From Chlamydiia bacterium (GTDB taxonomy: Bacteria > Chlamydiota > Chlamydiia > Chlamydiales > JAAZZY01), in NCBI GenBank assembly GCA_014239035.1, contig JAAZZY010000068.1:1-9214 (forward strand): 9,214 bases of DNA, in the 5' to 3' direction. Below, one piece after another: positions 7,014-9,214 of the stretch. Position numbers and translations under genes: made by a program. Position 1 is the stretch's first letter; each line of letters begins with the position of its first letter. Under the pieces are notes generated by a model. That model worked only from the letters and a program-made list of their open reading frames with translations, was not told the origin of the DNA and made no database searches.

Positions 7014-8549
7014 ATGAAAAGCTATAAAGAACACCTCAAGTCTTTCCTCAATTCCTCTCCTACCCACAGCTGTAAGCGCGCAAGCGCTGTCTTCCCTATT
7101 TTTTTTAGTGGGCAGATTAAAACAAAACTTTGTTTCGTCAATTATTGGAAACTCAAAAGAAATATTGAAGATCTTTTATGTGAATTATTTTTAAGAAATG
7201 CTTCTGGAAACCTCATTTCTAAAAAAAGTTTTTTAATCGATGAAATAAAAAGTTACCAAATAGACCTTTTTGATCTTCTTGGAATCCCCTATCCTTTTCT
7301 GGGTTCTATCGAAATTCAATTCTCTTCTAAAGAAAATCTAGTCTTTCCCTATCCTGGAGTTGTGGTTATCTATGAAGGGAAAAATTTTTGCAGCTTTGTC
7401 CATTCTGCACAACGCATCTACACTGAAGAAGAGAGCTCTCAAAATACACAACGCTCCTCAATTATTGAGTCTGGTTTTAACATCTACGCTGATCAAAACA
7501 AACATCCATTTATTACTTTAATAAATGGAGCATTATTAACAGATCAAGCCATAGAACTTGTTGCTATCAATAAAGAGCAAGAGGAAATCAAAAAAAGCAT
7601 CCAGCTTAGCTGCTGCCCTTACCAAACTCTCTATTTAGATTTAATAGATTGGAAAGAGCTTCCTCTTCACCTTAATGGCTCCGCAGGCTGCTTGAAAATA
7701 AAGTTGTTTAACACCCAATCTTTCCCTCGCCTTATTGTAGGCAATCATGACAAGCAAGATCAATCACTAAGCGTTACACACACCTACTATGACCTAAGTC
7801 AATCTAAAAGAGAGGTTGACTATTGGGAGCACTCAGACTCAAAATGGCATCCGATGACGCTCATGCTTCCTCTCAAAGAGAATAATATCTATTTTACAAA
7901 CATCTATTTTTACCCCATCTATTCCCCTACAATCTTCTGGGTGGATGCAGAAATATATGATGCAAAGGGCATCCTAATCAGAAAAATAGAAAAGATTAAA
8001 AAAATATCATCTCAGAGATCTTTTCAGTGTTTAAATTTTTCAGAGCATCTCAAAGATAATGAGAGCCAAAATGAACTCTCAGTTCGACTGATAGCATATC
8101 CTGAGAAAGGACAAAAAATTCCAGCACGCATTAAAATTGGTTTTGATATGGGCTTTAAAAATAAAGGGCTCCCCTGCAATATCTGCACAAACTTCTCTCC
8201 CTCAAATCCCTCTTTAGAACAAAAACCCCACGCTTTTAGATGGGCACCTATGATGCCCTCTAAGATTAATGGAACCATTTGGTGCTTTAACGACTGCCCC
8301 AAAAAGAACTACACCCAAAGTGCCTCTATTGAATGTCAATTTTATCGCTCAAAAGATCAAGAAAAGCTCTCCATGAAGTATGTGATTCCACCTCATGGAC
8401 ACCTTATTCTAAAACATACAAAAGAAACTAAAGAGTTCTTTGAAGAAGAGATAGGCTGGTGCATCATAACCAGCGACAACCCTTATATCTCAACCTATTA
8501 CTTTTCTGAACATAGCCATCAAATGATCGGCGCAGATCATGGATTTTAG
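7014..8549 (+). CDS. Uncharacterised 511-residue protein, function unknown
   Basis: I do not recognise this protein. It lacks a signal peptide and any long hydrophobic segment, and its 14 cysteines suggest a cytoplasmic protein. The pattern of short alternating hydrophobic strands suggests a mostly beta fold. Likely conserved blocks, judged by Gly/Pro/aromatic density, are GSIEIQF (97-103), FPYPGVVVIYEG (111-122), FVHSAQRIY (128-136), NHDKQDQSLSVTHTYYDLS (244-262), FTNIYFYPIYSPTIFWVDAEIYD (294-316), ARIKIGFDMG (371-380), LPCNICTNF with a CxxC pair (386-394), and FRWAPMMP (408-415). Histidines H245 and H256 and the paired cysteines (388/391, 424/428) could bind a metal, which is inference. A TGA at 7008-7010 sits in frame just before the ATG, so no longer start exists. 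There is no Shine-Dalgarno, so the mRNA may be nearly leaderless. The stop overlaps the stop of the convergent gene. Confidence 0.85.
   Translation: MKSYKEHLKSFLNSSPTHSCKRASAVFPIFFSGQIKTKLCFVNYWKLKRNIEDLLCELFLRNASGNLISKKSFLIDEIKSYQIDLFDLLGIPYPFLGSIEIQFSSKENLVFPYPGVVVIYEGKNFCSFVHSAQRIYTEEESSQNTQRSSIIESGFNIYADQNKHPFITLINGALLTDQAIELVAINKEQEEIKKSIQLSCCPYQTLYLDLIDWKELPLHLNGSAGCLKIKLFNTQSFPRLIVGNHDKQDQSLSVTHTYYDLSQSKREVDYWEHSDSKWHPMTLMLPLKENNIYFTNIYFYPIYSPTIFWVDAEIYDAKGILIRKIEKIKKISSQRSFQCLNFSEHLKDNESQNELSVRLIAYPEKGQKIPARIKIGFDMGFKNKGLPCNICTNFSPSNPSLEQKPHAFRWAPMMPSKINGTIWCFNDCPKKNYTQSASIECQFYRSKDQEKLSMKYVIPPHGHLILKHTKETKEFFEEEIGWCIITSDNPYISTYYFSEHSHQMIGADHGF
7506..7528. repeat. Perfect inverted repeat, 10-base arms, inside the 511-residue gene
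   Basis: CCATTTATTA and TAATAAATGG are exact reverse complements separated by CTT. The element is fully coding (within residues PFITLING, 165-172). It could form a hairpin in mRNA or serve as a binding site for a dimeric regulator. AT richness makes chance formation possible. Confidence 0.5.
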
Positions 8550-8989
8550 CCTATGGCCTTTAAGAGGAGTGGGTATGCGGGCAAAAAGTCCAGAGTTTCA
8601 AATTCATTACCAGGTAATTGATAGCCCACTTTAATTTCATTTTCATTAGCAATAGCAATATAGGGGGCTCCAACATAATCGTTATACCCTCGTACTTGCA
8701 GAAGGGCTTTTTGAGTCAGCGGAATGCATTTACATTCCATTAAAATTAAGGGTACAAGCTTCCCCTCTTTTTTCGTGTAGGATAAAATGTCTATTCTTCT
8801 TTCGGGAAGGTCTGTTTGCCCAAAAGCTATGTGATCAAGCTTATTTAATCTTTTTTCAACAACGATCAACTCTTTAGGGAATGAGAGGTGCTCAAGCATC
8901 ACCTCTAACCATTTTTGACGCACGATCTCTTCGGGAGTAGCAACCACCCACCGAGATCTCATACAATCGTAAATTTGCTCTTGAGTCAC
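8546..8989 (-). CDS. Stand-alone PD-(D/E)XK protein resembling the type I restriction HsdR N-terminal domain
   Basis: Small putative nuclease-fold protein of 147 residues from the GTG start used here. Numbering below is from the alternative TTG at 8995, two codons earlier. The pattern fits the HSDR_N_2 type: TPEEIVRQ (20-27) with the conserved E23, then FPKELIVVEKRL (39-50), RRIDIL with D69, LILMECK with E87 and K89, and QVRGY (Q100, Y104), a QxxxY element of RecB-like nucleases. All expected catalytic positions are present, so activity is possible. No helicase, methylase or specificity gene is visible beside it, so it is not an ordinary restriction gene here. The GTG at 8989 is preferred because AAGG sits 7 bases before it and its GTGA overlaps the upstream stop; the TTG would leave only 1-2 bases of spacing. 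Its role is unknown. Confidence 0.8.
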   Translation of the reverse strand: MTQEQIYDCMRSRWVVATPEEIVRQKWLEVMLEHLSFPKELIVVEKRLNKLDHIAFGQTDLPERRIDILSYTKKEGKLVPLILMECKCIPLTQKALLQVRGYNDYVGAPYIAIANENEIKVGYQLPGNEFETLDFLPAYPLLLKAIG

Positions 8990-9214
8990 AACCAAACCTT
9001 AGAGTTTAGATAGGTAAATAAAATAGCTAGTGCTACGCCCAGAAGAAAAGCTATCAAAATCTTCCATTTCGATCGCGGTTTAACCTCAGCCAGGACATCT
9101 TGAACCCATTTTTTTTCAAAAGATATATGGTGCAATTTTTCCACCTCTGCATCGATCAGTAAAACCCCTTCAACATCAAAGCCGTGGTAATACTCTAATA
9201 GCTGTCTTCGTGTT
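8986..9214 (-). CDS. C-terminal end of a protein with a membrane-spanning tail, N-terminus outside the window
   Basis: The minus strand is open from the right edge to a TGA at 8988-8986, giving the last 75 residues of a longer protein. The first 50 or so are soluble and charged (LLEYYHGFDVEGVLLIDAE, then EKKWVQDVLAEV). A basic patch KPRSKWK (45-51 of the fragment) is followed by a hydrophobic helix, ILIAFLLGVALAILFTYL (about 52-69), and a short tail SKVWL. Basic residues before the helix suggest a cytoplasmic body with the C-terminus facing outward. The stop overlaps the GTG of the next gene by four bases, so the two are probably co-translated. I do not recognise the family, and the missing N-terminus prevents a functional call. 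Confidence 0.75.
   Translation of the reverse strand, partial: TRRQLLEYYHGFDVEGVLLIDAEVEKLHHISFEKKWVQDVLAEVKPRSKWKILIAFLLGVALAILFTYLNSKVWL
8997..9000 (-). promoter_or_regulatory. Shine-Dalgarno deciding the GTG start of the HsdR-N-like gene
   Basis: AAGG on the minus strand lies 7 bases before GTG (8989-8987) but only one base before TTG (8995-8993). This favours the GTG. It sits inside the end of the upstream membrane-protein gene, consistent with coupled translation. Confidence 0.5.

Noticed and set aside
8523..8540. ATGATC/GATCAT stem as an intrinsic terminator of the 511-residue gene
   Set aside because: The stem is only 6 AT-rich pairs with a 6-base loop and is followed by GGATTTTAG rather than a solid T run. 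Too weak to call.
8990..8995. TTG at 8995 as the start of the HsdR-N-like gene
   Set aside because: It leaves almost no spacing from the AAGG site, whereas GTG at 8989 has 7-base spacing and a 4-base overlap with the upstream stop. Not excluded, but less likely.
8546..9214. A complete restriction-modification or toxin-antitoxin locus
   Set aside because: Only an HsdR-N-like domain and a membrane-tailed fragment are visible; no methylase, specificity subunit, helicase or recognisable antitoxin lies in the window.

Overview
The window looks like chromosome from a member of the Chlamydiae, most likely a Chlamydia-related environmental lineage. The strongest reason is the gene order RNase G/E (cafE) - plastid-type glycerol-3-phosphate acyltransferase (plsB) - secreted M16 metalloprotease (ptr). 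From memory this is the order of CT808-CT807-CT806 in Chlamydia trachomatis. The plsB product is also the soluble plant/chlamydial type, not the E. coli membrane type. The DNA is AT-rich throughout and coding is dense, with overlapping genes. No tRNA, rRNA, CRISPR array, insertion sequence or prophage gene was seen.

Layout. Positions 1-6648 hold four genes on the minus strand, transcribed right to left: cafE, plsB, ptr and a DHA2-family MFS exporter whose C-terminal part runs off the left edge. The junctions are a 2-base gap, a 17-base overlap and an 8-base overlap, so this is almost certainly one operon. Positions 6649-7013 are an AT-rich divergent intergenic region. It holds a plausible minus-strand promoter and a small hairpin in the cafE leader. 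Positions 7014-8549 hold a plus-strand gene for a 511-residue protein that I cannot assign. Its stop codon overlaps, tail to tail, a minus-strand pair at 8546-9214: a small stand-alone PD-(D/E)XK protein resembling the type I restriction HsdR N-terminal domain, and the C-terminal end of a protein with one membrane-spanning tail.

How the genes fit together. The left operon mixes functions: RNA decay and processing, the first acylation step of phospholipid synthesis, a secreted peptidase and a membrane exporter. Co-transcription is well supported, but a shared pathway is not. The nuclease-like gene and its membrane-anchored upstream neighbour overlap by four bases (GTGA) and are probably co-translated. 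The least explained parts are the 511-residue protein and that small minus-strand pair.
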